53,884 nucleotides of DNA from Heterostelium multicystogenum (GCA_003667245.1 RCNN01000085.1:1-53884), one strand, 5' to 3'. Shown: positions 1-10,560, numbered from the stretch's first letter. Notes: a model not told the origin generated them from the letters alone. Made by a program: numbers and translations.

Positions 1-906
1 CAAACTTCAGTAAAGAATGTCGTCAACTCAATGATGTGTTCTGCAGTAAGATCGTATTCGTCAGCAGCTGCTGCATCGTCGTCTACTGGTGACTCTTCGT
101 CGACTTTCAAACGTATGAACAATAAGGTTTGTTTTGTTTACTGGTGGAGCTGCTGGAATTGGTTTGGGAATTGTTGAGCGTTTCTTGAAGGAAGGAAGTA
201 AGGTTGCTGTTGCAGATTTGAATGGTGATCTTGCAAAGGAGGTCGCCACAAAATTGGGAAAGCAAATATCCAGGTGCCATCATTGGTATCAAGGCAGATA
301 TCACCAAAGAGGAAGACGTCAGCAAGGGTATCGAGCAAACCTGTCGCACACAGTTCGGTGGACTTCGATGTTGTTGTCTCAAATGCCGGTTTTCCAACAC
401 ATTGAAGCTATTGAGGATGTTCCCCTCGATGTCTGGAAAAAGATGTTAGCTGTGCATCTCGATGGTTCATTCCTCTGCGCCAAGCATGCCATCCGTCAAT
501 TCAAGAAGGACATTGTTCGTGGTGGATCTATCATTTTCATTGGTTCAGTCCACAGCAAGTATGCCTCGGATTTGAAGGCACCCTATGTCACCGCTAAGCA
601 CGGACTTGAGGGTTTGAATCGTTCCGTTGCCAGAGAAGGTGCCCAAGTACAATGTTCGTTCCAATCTTTTTGTGTCCAGGATTCGTCAGAACCGCTTTGG
701 TCGAGCGTCAAATTCCACAAATCGCTCAGAGAATGGGAATTACAGAGGAGCAAGTTATCAAGACAGTGATGTTGAAGGATACTCTTGACGGAGAGTTTAC
801 AACATTCGAAGACGTCAACGAGGTTGCCGTCACCTTTGCCACAATGCCATCGAAAGCCTTGACAGGACAATCTTTGATTGTGAGTCATGGTTGGATCCTA
901 GAATAA
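1..906 (+). CDS. Short-chain dehydrogenase, D-3-hydroxybutyrate dehydrogenase-like (frameshifted, possibly 5'-partial)
   Basis: A classical SDR, spread over all three plus frames. Visible parts in order: an N-terminal stretch rich in Ser, Ala and Arg (from the ATG at 31, resembling a mitochondrial presequence), the cofactor-binding TGGAAGIG, the NAG segment, then GSVHS followed by YVTAKHG, which supply the catalytic Ser and Tyr-x3-Lys, the PGFVRTAL segment, and an end (LTGQSLIVSHGWILE) typical of bacterial-type 3-hydroxybutyrate dehydrogenases, which interconvert 3-hydroxybutyrate and acetoacetate with NAD. The frame is open from base 1, so the true start may lie upstream; stop TAA is at 904-906. 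At least six single-base extra insertions are needed to join it (near 131, 260, 371, 392, 641 and 668), mostly in T, A or C runs. All catalytic motifs survive, so sequence error at a contig edge is likelier than decay, but a young pseudogene cannot be excluded. The substrate is inferred from the C-terminal similarity. Confidence 0.8.
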
Positions 907-1038
907 ATACTATACAGTCTATCTCTTCACACCGAGCAACAATAAACCAAAGTATAAACACTTGTAACAATATCATTGTACATCAGCCTTTTCTTCTTGA
1001 AAGTTTATTTGATTCATTGATATAATACAACTGTGGAT

Positions 1039-2105
1039 TTATGCTATGGTATGTGGGTTCCAGCAGATTCTCATGTCTTTGTTCAAGTTGTCCAACTTGA
1101 GCATATCGGCCTCATCGATGTTGAAGTCAAAGATGTCAGCATTCTCCTTAATTCTCTCGGACTTTGTTGATTTTGGAATTACAACAATGTTCTTTTGAAT
1201 TGCCCATCGCAACAATATTTGTGGAGGAGTCTTATTATATTTTGTTGCTACCTCAACAATTACTTTGTCCTCAAACTAATTGGTTTGGTTAAGTTTGGTT
1301 AGTAAGGAGACTGGAAGAGCAATTTCAATTCTCCATGTGAGAGTTCAATACTTACAGAGTCTTTGTTGGCTCTGACCAATGAGGAGTAAGCCTCCAATAC
1401 AATGTTGTGCTTGATGCAGTATTCCAAAAGATCCTTTTGGTAAAGGAATGGGTGGAATTCAACTTGGTTAACGGCAGGAACGACTTTGGATTGCTTCATG
1501 AGATCTTCAAGGTGGTCAATAGTGTAGTTGCTTACACCGATGGATCTACATTTTTTATCAGCATAGAGCTTCTCAAATGCGCGCCAGGTCTCACGACGAG
1601 TCTCACAGTTCACTGGATCAGTTGGTTGCTTTCCACCAACACCGGGCCAGTGAACGAGGTAGAGATCGAGGTAATCGAGTCCCAGGCGTTTGAGGGAGTT
1701 CTCACAGGCAGCAAGTGCTTTATCGTAGCCATGCTCTGCAGGTCCAGCCTTTGAGGTGATAAACAGGTCCTCACGCTTAAATTTTCCACTGCTAAAGAGA
1801 TCCTTCAAGCATTGTCCGATGGCTTCTTCATTTCTGTAGACAGAGGCAGTGTCGACTGAGATATAGCCACTTTCAAGAGCAGTAGTAAGCGTATTCTTGA
1901 TATCACCAGCCATTACTTTGATAGGTACCCACTAATTAAACAATATTCCATGTTACTAAACTTGTACTTCCAATAACATAAACACAACTACAACAACAAT
2001 AACAATAACAACTACTACTACAGCAATTTAATACATACAACCAAAGAGTGGCATATGAACACCATTGTTTAGGGTCACAGTAGACTTGATTGTTAGTTGG
2101 ACCAT
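1039..2105 (-). CDS. Aldo-keto reductase family protein (aldose reductase-like)
   Basis: NADPH-dependent carbonyl reductase of the AKR (beta/alpha)8-barrel family. On the minus strand there are three exons: 2105-2039 (ATG, MVQLTIKS, ending in MPLFG), 1931-1356 and 1275-1039 (ending NPHTIA, stop). Introns 2038-1932 and 1355-1276 have GT/AG ends. The catalytic tetrad is visible: Asp and Tyr in VDTASVYRNEE, Lys in SKAGP and His in LVHWPG. The cofactor segment IPKSTKSERIKEN sits in the last exon. The join of exons 1 and 2 gives GLGTYQ, the conserved AKR start, but then hits a stop unless one A is removed from the A3 run near 1918-1920; with that change it reads on into VMAGDIKNT. The total of about 290 codons fits the family. 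It is divergently placed from the chaperonin gene. The physiological substrate is unknown. Confidence 0.88.
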
Positions 2106-2482
2106 TTTTGAGGAATTTGAAATGACCTTTTGAAACATAGATTAAATTTGAATGAATTTGACTTTATTTGAAGTTGAATTATAATTAAACTAAAATGATC
2201 TGCAAATCATATGATGTGCAAATATCACTAGTATTATATATTTGAATTGCAAATATATATATTATAATTATTAGAAATAAGCAATGATGATTGTGGTTGT
2301 GTGTGTGATATCACGTCATGTCAAAAGATCAATATTCAATGTTTATCTGTATCGTCAACAAATTTAAATTTCAATTCCTAATACTGTACTGCCAAATTCG
2401 ATCGATTTAAATCAGAATCACATGAGATCATCACGTGACAAGAAGTTGTGGTGCATTTGACTATTTGATTAAACTACTTCTA

Positions 2483-2503
2483 TTGATTGATTGATTGATT
2501 GAT
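2483..2503. repeat. TTGA tandem microsatellite in the divergent promoter region
   Basis: Five tandem TTGA units sit about 35 bases before the chaperonin start codon. The surrounding 2106-2535 stretch separates the divergent aldo-keto reductase and chaperonin genes. It is AT-rich and holds no gene that I can see. Confidence 0.7.
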
Positions 2504-2535
2504 AGTAGTAGAGGTGTGTGGTAGTGCTGATCAGG

Positions 2536-4271
2536 ATGATGCAACACAGGAGAGTAAACTTCAATGCTGTCTATGCGCTTGAAAGACTGCTTTCTACTTC
2601 ACTTGGCCCAAAGGGTCTTGACAAGGTCATTATTGACAGTGTCTTGGGTGAGACCACGATCACAAATGATGGTGCCACTATCATTGGCAAGCTACCGCTG
2701 GAGAACCCACTGGCAATTATCATGAAACAGTTGGCGCATTCTGTTGATTTAAATGTGGGCGATGGCACGACCAGTGCTGTGTTGCTGGCTTGTCGACTTC
2801 TGGCCAATGCAGATCGCCTGCTAGACGAACAGTATCATCCCAATCTGATCATTATGGGCTACCAACAAGCTCTGCAATGCACACTCAAGATCATCGATTC
2901 GCTTGCGACCAAACTCGAGTCACACGAACAATCAATGAGAATGATTGCTTCAACAACATTGCATTCAAAGATTCTGTCGAGCTATTCAAGCAAATTCTCG
3001 CAGCTGTGTCTCAAAGCCACAGCAATCATAAACAACAGCAGTCGCATGAATATAAATAGTGGAAGTAATATAGATGGCGTCAAGTACATTAAGATACAGG
3101 GAGGCTCAATCGCAGACACGTCTCTTATACATGGAGTTCTGATAAACGCTCATTTTTCAGTTCCAAAGATGCCCAAGATAAACAAGAATGCAAGATTGCT
3201 GTTGATAGATTTTGAGCTAGGTGAACTGAGTACCGCTATATCATTGCTTCCTTCCTCGATCAGCTTTAACGTACGTAGTTGGATATTAGATAGATAATGA
3301 TGTAATTAATTGCCAGATTACTGACTTGACTTGATGTGAATTGATAGCAAAGAGAAGCGATTGAAAGAGAGAAAAGAGAGCTGGAAATTAAACAATCGAA
3401 TGTTTTATAGACTATTTAAAGAGCTATCAAAGAGAAGATAGCAAGTGTATTATATTATCTACAAAGCGAATTCCATCTGTTTGTATTTCAATGTTTTATA
3501 ATCATGGTATAGGGTGCGCGTCTTTGAAGTCTGCTGAGGACATGGCACTCTTGGTGGAGATTACAGGTGGCAACGTTATTCATTCTTTGGTGCAGTTGGA
3601 GAGAAGCACTAAGAAAGTGGATAGTAGCAATCAAGCAGAGATGGATGGCGATGAAGATGACGACGACCACAACACGAGTATTGTGACAGAGTGCAATGAA
3701 ATAGTAGAGAGAAACTCACAATACTATTTGGAAGTTAGAAATGAAGTAGCTCGCAACCCAATATGTACGTTCATTGTTAGAGGACCTAATCTGTATACCA
3801 TTGAGGAGGTCCAAAGATCTCTAAACGATGCGCTTTCAGTCATGTCAATTGTTAAAGACCATCCGATAGTTCTGCCGGGTGGAGGTGCGACAGAAATTGA
3901 AATCTATACGCAGCTCAAGCAACAAAAGTTTGAGAGTATTAAGATTTCAAGAGTGATATCATTGTTTGGCGAATCACTGCTATCAATACCAACATTATTA
4001 TATAGGAATGCAGGATTTGATTCGATTACACTGCTATCTGAGGTGAAGAAGCTACATCAACAACACCATGAGCAGCCAAACTCTAGAAACAACTTCAAAG
4101 AATACTCAGTGGATTTGGACACAGGAGAATTAAAAAAGTATGATTTCACTCGGAATAGTTGAACCCATCAACGCGAAGAAGAACATTTTAACAATGGTAG
4201 TCGACACTGTTTCAATGTTAATAAGGATAGATCAATGCTTAATTGACCAGAGATCCATCCATCCTCAATAA
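2536..4271 (+). CDS. Divergent CCT/TCP-1 family chaperonin subunit
   Basis: A group II chaperonin-fold protein; CCT subunits fold actin and tubulin in an ATP-driven double ring in the cytosol. Exon 1 (2536-3270) carries the nucleotide-binding motifs GPKGLDK, ITNDGATI and GDGTTSAV, so ATPase residues are kept. An intron runs 3271-3347 (GTACGT to TAG). The second part has ITGGNVI, VRGPNLYT, LPGGGATE and RNAGFDS, and the C-terminal GIVEPINAKKNIL segment with stop TAA at 4269-4271. Two single-base shifts must be bridged: a missing T in the run 3403-3406 and an extra A in 4134-4139. The sequence is clearly more divergent than a housekeeping CCT subunit, with an acidic Asp-rich insert in the second half (about 3645-3670). 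The NAGFDS segment recalls CCT-eta, but I could not assign a subunit. ATG 2536 is followed by another ATG at 2539; either could start. Confidence 0.8.
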
Positions 4272-4672
4272 AATATCAACAATTTTTTTACTTGCTTATT
4301 AAAGATAAACAAAAAACTATCAAAAAAGAACTGGTGGAGTGTCCTGAAGTTGGAATTCCATTTAGGACAATTTGAGGAGTACCAGACCTGTTCTATTTCC
4401 TGGAGTATATTTCCAACGATATACTATTAAGCTGTGGTTTAATCCAGAAGTAGTTGTTATAGTATGGAAGATTCATTCCAATATTGATTTAAATATTATC
4501 CTAGTTGGAATTATATACCAAAAAATTAAGAGAATAAGAATGGAACCTGTCAAATTGATGTACATTTAATACTTGTGATTGTATAGAAATAAATATCAAT
4601 TTATTGATTCGATATTAAAATATATTCCAGAATATGGAGATTTAGAAACTTTATTGGAAAAACAAGTGTTGT
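4272..4672. other. Gene-free intergenic region
   Basis: AT-rich stretch between the convergent chaperonin and F-box genes. A 65-codon open frame (4372-4569) shows no recognisable motif and looks like chance. Nothing else is supported here. Confidence 0.6.
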
Positions 4673-6481
4673 TTAAGTATAATCACTATCATCTTCTAGA
4701 AGGTAATTTTGTGTAGCATCTATATATGCTTCAAAAGATTCTTTAAGATCTTTCATATTTTTGACATCATTCGAATAATATGGTGTATATGCTGAAATCT
4801 TATCTCGTCTTAAGACAAGATGGGTTTGTTTATAATATGGGTTTTGTGTGAAATGAAGTGAAGTGATTAGTTCCATGATTCTAGAGCAAGTTGGAACATC
4901 TTGATTAATACTCCAGTCTATTCCTGTCAGTTGGGTAAAGAGTTGATCTATTTCTTCATAAAATGCATTACTATTTTTTGTCTTTGTTAGTTTACAAATT
5001 TCTCTGTGTGGAAAATCTTGATCAACGTCTCCCATACGAAATAGTAATTCACGATTTTGGTAGGTTTCCATTGGCAATCGTTTGGTGTCTGATAATAGGT
5101 ATTGAATTTGAACAGCAAGATCACCACCTATTCTTGTATTTGCCCCAACTTCCAATAATATCCACTTTTGTTGTTTTAGACCATCCGAAATATTCATTTT
5201 GAAAGGGATCCAAATAGAAAAATGAATGACACCATCTTTATAATAATCCTCATACAGTCCAAAGAAGTAGCTTGAGAATGAAGCAAAGATGCATTTGTTT
5301 AAAATGAATTGATGAGTATTCAATAAATCTGATTCTTTGGTATTTCCAAGTACAGAGTTCATCTTAATAGTTAAGTCCATCTAAATATGAAATGTAAGCT
5401 TGAGATTGGGATGACTATCAATTGACGTGATACAAACATTCAAACATGCTTTGGCTTGCATCTTGACCCGTTTGAGATAATCATAGTATTCATATGCATG
5501 TGGTGGCAAGTTCAACATTCTAATTGATTCCTGTGAATAATCATAATGGAACTCCAGTCTGGGTTGAGTAAAATAATCATCTAATACATTTCGAAGAGAA
5601 TCAATGGTGAGATATCCATTTGAGAATTCTTCGATCTTTTTGATTGCTGATCTATCTACTGCAATTGGAATTCCTAGTTTTAATTCTATTGCTGGTTCTG
5701 TAATTTCAAGATACTTATAAGTTTTAATATCTTGTGTTGAGTCTTCACTATTTTCTTCATTCTCTTGATGATCTTCTCTTTTTCGCTTCATCAGAACTTG
5801 TTTATTGTCTCGAAGATCATATAGCTTAGCAGAGCATTGAAGATATTTATAGTTATCAGATCTTAATTCGCAATCTAAATAAGTATCGGTGGTATACTTC
5901 ACTATTGAATCAATGACAATCAATCGAGAATATTGAATTCTTTTGTCAAGGTATTTAATATTCGGTTGATCTGGTATGAATATTACGAGTGTTTTGGAAA
6001 AGTATGTATTATAAAACCAATTGTCGAATACGTTATAATAATTCACCCTTCTTGCAAGAAATCCTTTAATTTCTAAAGTATGTCTTTGATAGTATTGTCG
6101 TTTAGTTTTTTCATGAAGATATCTCTGAAGATACTCAACATGTTTGATAACGCCACACAAGTAATGACTATCTCTATCGTTCTTCAATGTAATCTCGCCA
6201 TTATCACTGATACATGATTTGACAATTTCGATAGAAGGTTTCAGAGCATATGTCTCATAAGGAAACAAGTATTGATACAGGCCTTTGATATTGTTTCGAT
6301 TCGATATCAATGATGCTTGTTTGTTGCCAGTGCAGTGTTGAATCTTTTTCAACAACATATATTCCCAAACCAGGTTGTTGGAACACACTTTTCTCCAAAG
6401 TTTCGATACCTCACAGCAACTAACCAAATCCTCCACTTCCACATTACAAATTATTTTTTGCACAATGTATTGATTGAACAT
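4673..6481 (-). CDS. F-box-like protein, interrupted by one in-frame TAG
   Basis: The N-terminus (MFNQYIVQKIICNV, then VSCCEVSKLWRKVC) has the leucine/valine and tryptophan pattern of an F-box, which would recruit a Skp1-Cullin ubiquitin ligase. The first reading frame covers 6481-5381 (366 codons) and ends with TAG. The very next codon is ATG, and the same frame then runs another 235 codons to 4673. The two halves are therefore exactly in phase with one stop between them. An intron of 57 bases (GT about 5437 to TAG at 5381) would also restore the frame, but it is not AT-enriched as introns here are, and its donor is poor. Options are a CAG-to-TAG change, a sequence error, a true intron, or two proteins. 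The body has no domain I recognise. It is divergent from the FNIP gene across 234 bases. Confidence 0.65.
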
Positions 6482-6523
6482 TCTATATTTCTGTTTGATT
6501 GATTTGTAGTTTCATTATTATTT

Positions 6524-6633
6524 GAATTTATAAAATCATTCTGGTGAAGGAAATAATAATAAAAATAATAATAATAATTATTTTTATTTTCATTTTTATT
6601 GGAAATTCCTTCATCAGAATGATTTTATAAATC
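6524..6633. repeat. Foldback inverted repeat between divergent F-box genes
   Basis: Left arm about 6524-6565 and right arm about 6592-6633 are near-perfect reverse complements. The best-paired part (6527-6550 with 6607-6630) has a single mismatch. The loop is an AAT-rich run. The element fills most of the 234-base gap between the start codons of the two divergent genes. It could be a small foldback element, a hairpin RNA source or a shared promoter structure. Confidence 0.75.
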
Positions 6634-6715
6634 TTATTTTTTGCCAAATTTTCATATTTTGTGATTTAATATCAGGTCCTTAGTTTCTATTATTAGTTAT
6701 GATTGGAACTCGTAA

Positions 6716-8293
6716 ATGGACCAACTATTACATATAACATCTTTGTCTCATGTACTATTAAAGAAAATCATTGGATTCATTCCTTCAAATTTCGATCGGG
6801 TCCTATTTGTTTTATCTTGTAAAGCTTTGTATGACAGTCGTGATTCTATATTAGTGTTCAATCAAGAGAATGCCGTCCATTTTAGAAAGTTGGAGAAGCT
6901 TTCGCAGTGGCTCACTATGAAGTCGTTTACACAATGCTATTTGAAGTCATTCTCGAGAAATGTAAGATGTGAGGCCTCCGACGACATCCTCGGCTCGGAT
7001 TCTTATCGAGAGCTTGGAATAGTTATCACTCAGTATACTTATGACTTGGACGATGTTATGGAATCAGTTCCATCTAGCTCGACTACTGTTATCTTGCCAT
7101 CATGGTATCACTCAGTTCCTATACCACCTGGGGTGCTGGGCGACACAGTTACTGAGTTGTCATTGTGCGATGATTATTCATTTCCATTCGAACCAAACAC
7201 TTTACCAAAGAAACTTAAGGTTTTCAAACACACTCTGTCAAGTCAGATTCAGCTTAATTCTATTCCCGACAGTGTCGGTGAATTGACATTTTCAGACAGT
7301 GCAGAATGTCCTATATTCATCGATCTTCTTCCATCTCAAATGCATACTTTGACACTCTTTTGTCCTAATCCATTTCCAGATGGAGTGGAGATAAAATTTC
7401 CCTCCACTTTAACCTCACTCTCGCTTGTAGGAATGTACAAGCAACAAATAAAACCAGGACTCTTGCCTTCCACACTCAAATATCTCGCACTCGGATCTAA
7501 ATATACACACGAAATAACTGAGAATACACTTCCAGAGAATCTTGTTCGCTTGGAGCTGCATGGATATCACATTCCACCACTAAAGAGTGCGGATATTCTG
7601 CCACCTCATCTGGAGCATCTTACAATCCACCAGAAATTAGATTTCAATGTTTTCCAGCGACAAACTCATCTAAAATCTCTCACTCTTTCCATTGTCAATC
7701 TACACTCATTAGTCAACTACATCCCAGCAACTGTGACTCATCTCAAGATCATTGGTTACATCAACCAAAAAATACAACCACTCACAATACCATCCTCAGT
7801 TTTGTATCTATCAATTGAATGCTGGCCAGAATCATTTCCGCCAGGAATGCTACCGTGTAATCTTATCTCTTTGGAACTTGGATATCACTATTATCAACCA
7901 TTCCCACCTGGATCATTACCAGACTCTTTGAAACATCTCAAGCTGGGCAACAACTTCAACCACCCTCTAGATCATCTGCCAAAATCACTATACTCTATTT
8001 CACTTGGTGCAAGCTTTAACCAACCACTTCACAATCTCAGAGTTAGACAACTATCATTTGAGCATTATACAAACAAATTTATCAGCGACAATCTGTGTAC
8101 TTACTTGGAAAACAATCCAGACAGCATAGTACTCTTGGGATCAACCGAATTCCCTCCAACTGTAACAATACGACCCATCAACAGGAACTACTCTTTAGTT
8201 TTAACGGAAGATTTACAAGGCGGCTTTATTGAGAACCAAAATCTATTCCTTCTCCTCAATAACCTTATAAAATCATCTTATTTTGGAATTTAA
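6716..8293 (+). CDS. F-box-like/FNIP-repeat protein
   Basis: Single uninterrupted frame of 525 codons. Residues about 1-50 (LLHITSLSHVLLKKIIGF, then VLFVLSCKALYDS) resemble the degenerate F-box found at the head of dictyostelid FNIP proteins. From about residue 120 to 450 there are a dozen or more FNIP/IP22-type leucine-rich repeats, recognisable by recurring units such as PIPPGVLGDTVTEL, IKPGLLPSTLKYL, FPPGSLPDSLKHL and SLGASFNQPL. FNIP repeats are a large dictyostelid expansion, and this gene is a main reason for the taxonomic call. The likely role is as a substrate-recognition scaffold, perhaps in ubiquitin ligases; this is inference from the F-box and repeat pairing. There are no frameshifts, in contrast to several neighbours. 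The last 50 residues lie outside the repeats. Confidence 0.93.
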   Translation: MDQLLHITSLSHVLLKKIIGFIPSNFDRVLFVLSCKALYDSRDSILVFNQENAVHFRKLEKLSQWLTMKSFTQCYLKSFSRNVRCEASDDILGSDSYRELGIVITQYTYDLDDVMESVPSSSTTVILPSWYHSVPIPPGVLGDTVTELSLCDDYSFPFEPNTLPKKLKVFKHTLSSQIQLNSIPDSVGELTFSDSAECPIFIDLLPSQMHTLTLFCPNPFPDGVEIKFPSTLTSLSLVGMYKQQIKPGLLPSTLKYLALGSKYTHEITENTLPENLVRLELHGYHIPPLKSADILPPHLEHLTIHQKLDFNVFQRQTHLKSLTLSIVNLHSLVNYIPATVTHLKIIGYINQKIQPLTIPSSVLYLSIECWPESFPPGMLPCNLISLELGYHYYQPFPPGSLPDSLKHLKLGNNFNHPLDHLPKSLYSISLGASFNQPLHNLRVRQLSFEHYTNKFISDNLCTYLENNPDSIVLLGSTEFPPTVTIRPINRNYSLVLTEDLQGGFIENQNLFLLLNNLIKSSYFGI

Positions 8294-8405
8294 GTAAAAT
8301 GATCCTATTGGAACAATTGGTTCATGAAACACGTTTATTTATTTCAATTGAGCTAAGATTGTTAAGGACATTTCCTTTCTTTTTGATAACACTAACTTTA
8401 GATGC

Positions 8406-8427
8406 ATTCCAACTGGCCAGTTGGAAT
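8406..8427. repeat. Perfect 22-base palindrome
   Basis: The sequence from 8406 to 8427 equals its own reverse complement, centred on GGCC. It lies about 110 bases downstream of the FNIP stop codon. The surrounding gap 8294-8697 contains no gene I can support. It may be a dyad binding site or a cruciform-prone 3' end. Confidence 0.7.
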
Positions 8428-8697
8428 CCTGAATGAATGTAGATGACAAGTCATATATCTATTTCTTTATCAGAATACCTCAGGTAGATATGAAAGAGGT
8501 TATTTAGTTCTATATTTGGATTTCTGTTAATGAAGTTGTTAATTAACATTTCTTTAGATCCAAAGTATAGATTGCCCAGTGAAGAATACTCGTATGATGG
8601 TTTTTGATTCCAACTAATTCATCTAAATATAGTTATTTTTTTGGGTTCGTTTAAAATCGAATCATGTTCCCACATTTTGATCAACTGACTTTATTTT

Positions 8698-8936
8698 TTA
8701 GATTGTTCTCGCAGGACCCTCTATTTCAACTCTAATCAACAAAAGAATTGGAATCATCTCAGCCTTTAAGCTTTCCATATTGTCATCATTGTACTCGAAC
8801 AACAAATTAAGAGGCAGGGGAGGATATGGTTGAATAGATAATGTTTTGTATAGATGAATATTGTTGTTGATGGTATTGAGTGGTTGGAGAAGACTTTGGT
8901 AACAGGGTGAACTACGAGAGTATTGGAGGGGAATAT
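8698..8936 (-). CDS. Possible 3' coding exon (about 79 codons)
   Basis: On the minus strand an open frame begins after a TAG-type acceptor at 8938-8937 and runs through IPLQYSRSS, LNTINNNIHLYK, PYPPLPLNLLFEYN and MESLKAEMIPILLL to a TAA at 8700-8698. The composition looks coding rather than random, and it lies directly downstream of the gene at 8983-9773, next to a GTATGT donor at 9007. Joining that donor to this exon would create a TGA in the phase I see, so either a further indel or a different splice is needed. It has no recognisable family. It may equally be a fragment of another gene. Confidence 0.35.
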
Positions 8937-8982
8937 CTATTCATTCTATACAATGATGGTGGCTATTAGAATGAGGATAATA

Positions 8983-9773
8983 TTATTCAATATTTTTTGT
9001 TACATACCAAGAATCGATTTTCTCAGTGTCCACAGGTACTTCATCCTTGTAGGTATCTTCAAGGTCATTGAAGTGATCCATTCCTTGATGTCCTTCAACA
9101 TGATTGGTGCAGTTGTTGATAATGCCTGCTAACTCTGCAGGGGAAGGAAATATGCGTGCGTTGTTGGCTGAGATGATTGTCAACCTGTATTGTCCAATGT
9201 AGGTGAACAACATTTTTCTTCCGTCTGTCATCAAAGACCTGCCGAGAAGAGAGTGCCTCCTGCGAGTTCCAACCGTAATCCAGGGTGATTTGTCCTAACT
9301 GTGTTTATGACATTGATAAAGTTTCTCAAGTGCTGAGGGTTCAACAACACCATCGTTGAAGCATCATGAGCAGCAAGAAGTCCAACAGCATCGTCATAGC
9401 AAAGAGTGAAGCGGAGGTAATCTTTGATGGTGAATTGAAATGGATACAAGTCCTGGCAAAGTCGAACCAAAAATGCTTCTTGATTTGTTTTTGAGATGCA
9501 TAGAACTGGGGATTGCAAGGCAGCAACGCCTCTTCCTCCGCCACTGATACCGTAAGTGAATGTTTCTCCAGCAGCGTTTGGAACAGTAGTTGGGAAGTGT
9601 GTAAGCAAGGAAGGCAATCCTCCATCTGGTATTGTGATCAGATGAGAGTTACATCCACTGTCCAACATCACAAAAGGTGCAGGTACTCCCCCAAAGCTGT
9701 TATCTGTGCTTGGAAGGAAGCTCCGTAACTTTGAGTTGTCGAGTCCATAAACAACATCTCCTTGTTGTGCCAT
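8983..9773 (-). CDS. Protein of unknown function with aspartyl-protease-like DSG motif
   Basis: Reading starts at ATG 9773 (MAQQGDVVYGLDNSKLRS). At about residue 37 is FVMLDSGCNSHLITIP, a hydrophobic-hydrophobic-Asp-Ser-Gly context like the active-site loop of aspartic and retropepsin-type proteases. A glycine-rich stretch (YGISGGGRGVAAL) follows. The first frame stops at 9231. One base shift near 9240 continues into MTDGRKMLFTYIGQ and INNCTNHVEGHQGMDH, with a GTATGT donor at 9007 suggesting that the gene goes on. The protein is predicted soluble, with no signal peptide seen. I do not recognise the family, and I see no second DTG/DSG motif, so a functional protease would need to be a dimer or the resemblance is accidental. 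Confidence 0.6.
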
Positions 9774-9980
9774 GACAGATGAAGAGTGAGTGATGAAGAA
9801 TATATATTCTCAAGATGTTGGTGAATCTACTTTGTATATAGTGATAATGAGGATGCTTCCTAAATGCAGTGTTGAGAAGGAATGAAGTTTAGAAGTAGAG
9901 AACGAATATATGAAACCATTTTGCTGGTTCACACAACCTTTTTGAAGTTAAGTATTAAAATTTGATCTGTGGTTTAATTA

Positions 9981-10069
9981 AAGTAACCTCGGATAATCAA
10001 TAGAGATGCAATGGTCTTAGAGAAAAAGAGTCTAAACCATACATTTCTATAGATTATCCGAAATTACTT
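9981..10069. repeat. 89-base imperfect hairpin (miRNA-precursor-like or foldback element)
   Basis: The arm 9981-10021 pairs with 10031-10069 around a 9-base purine-rich loop. Aligning one arm with the reverse complement of the other gives a perfect block of ten (TCGGATAATC), perfect ends (AAGTAA with TTACTT) and only scattered mismatches and one-base bulges. This geometry, about 40 paired positions with small bulges, is that of a microRNA precursor, and dictyostelids have Dicer and miRNAs. A short foldback transposon is the alternative. Nothing else is supported in 9774-10560. Confidence 0.6.
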
Positions 10070-10560
10070 AAGTCCTACGCCAATTCCACCTAGACATAAG
10101 ATATATATATAAGCTCCTCCAATGGATACCAAAATAATTGATAGAAATAAATTCAAATAGCATTGGGACTTCCCAAAAGTTTACCACTTTGATCCTTTTT
10201 CGTTTGTGTTTTTTTTTGATTTTTTTTAAAATCATTACTGAAATCATGATCATCAGAGGGTTCAGCAAGTTGGGGATTGATAATTTACAAATCCTGTGTG
10301 ATGTAATCATTTACATATATTTCTGTTGTGGTTTGGTTGAATAATAATCCAAATGAGGTTATTTATATGTATCTCAAGTCATATTACATGATATAATTAG
10401 AACACAAAATGAAGAAAATAATATACATTAAAAATATATCATCTTCATAGCTCCTCAGTAGTAGACTACAGTGTGGTTATAGATATGATAAGATCAAATA
10501 AGATCACAAAACATAGGTGTGTAGTAGATTAACAAAATAAATTATTATATTCATTCATCA

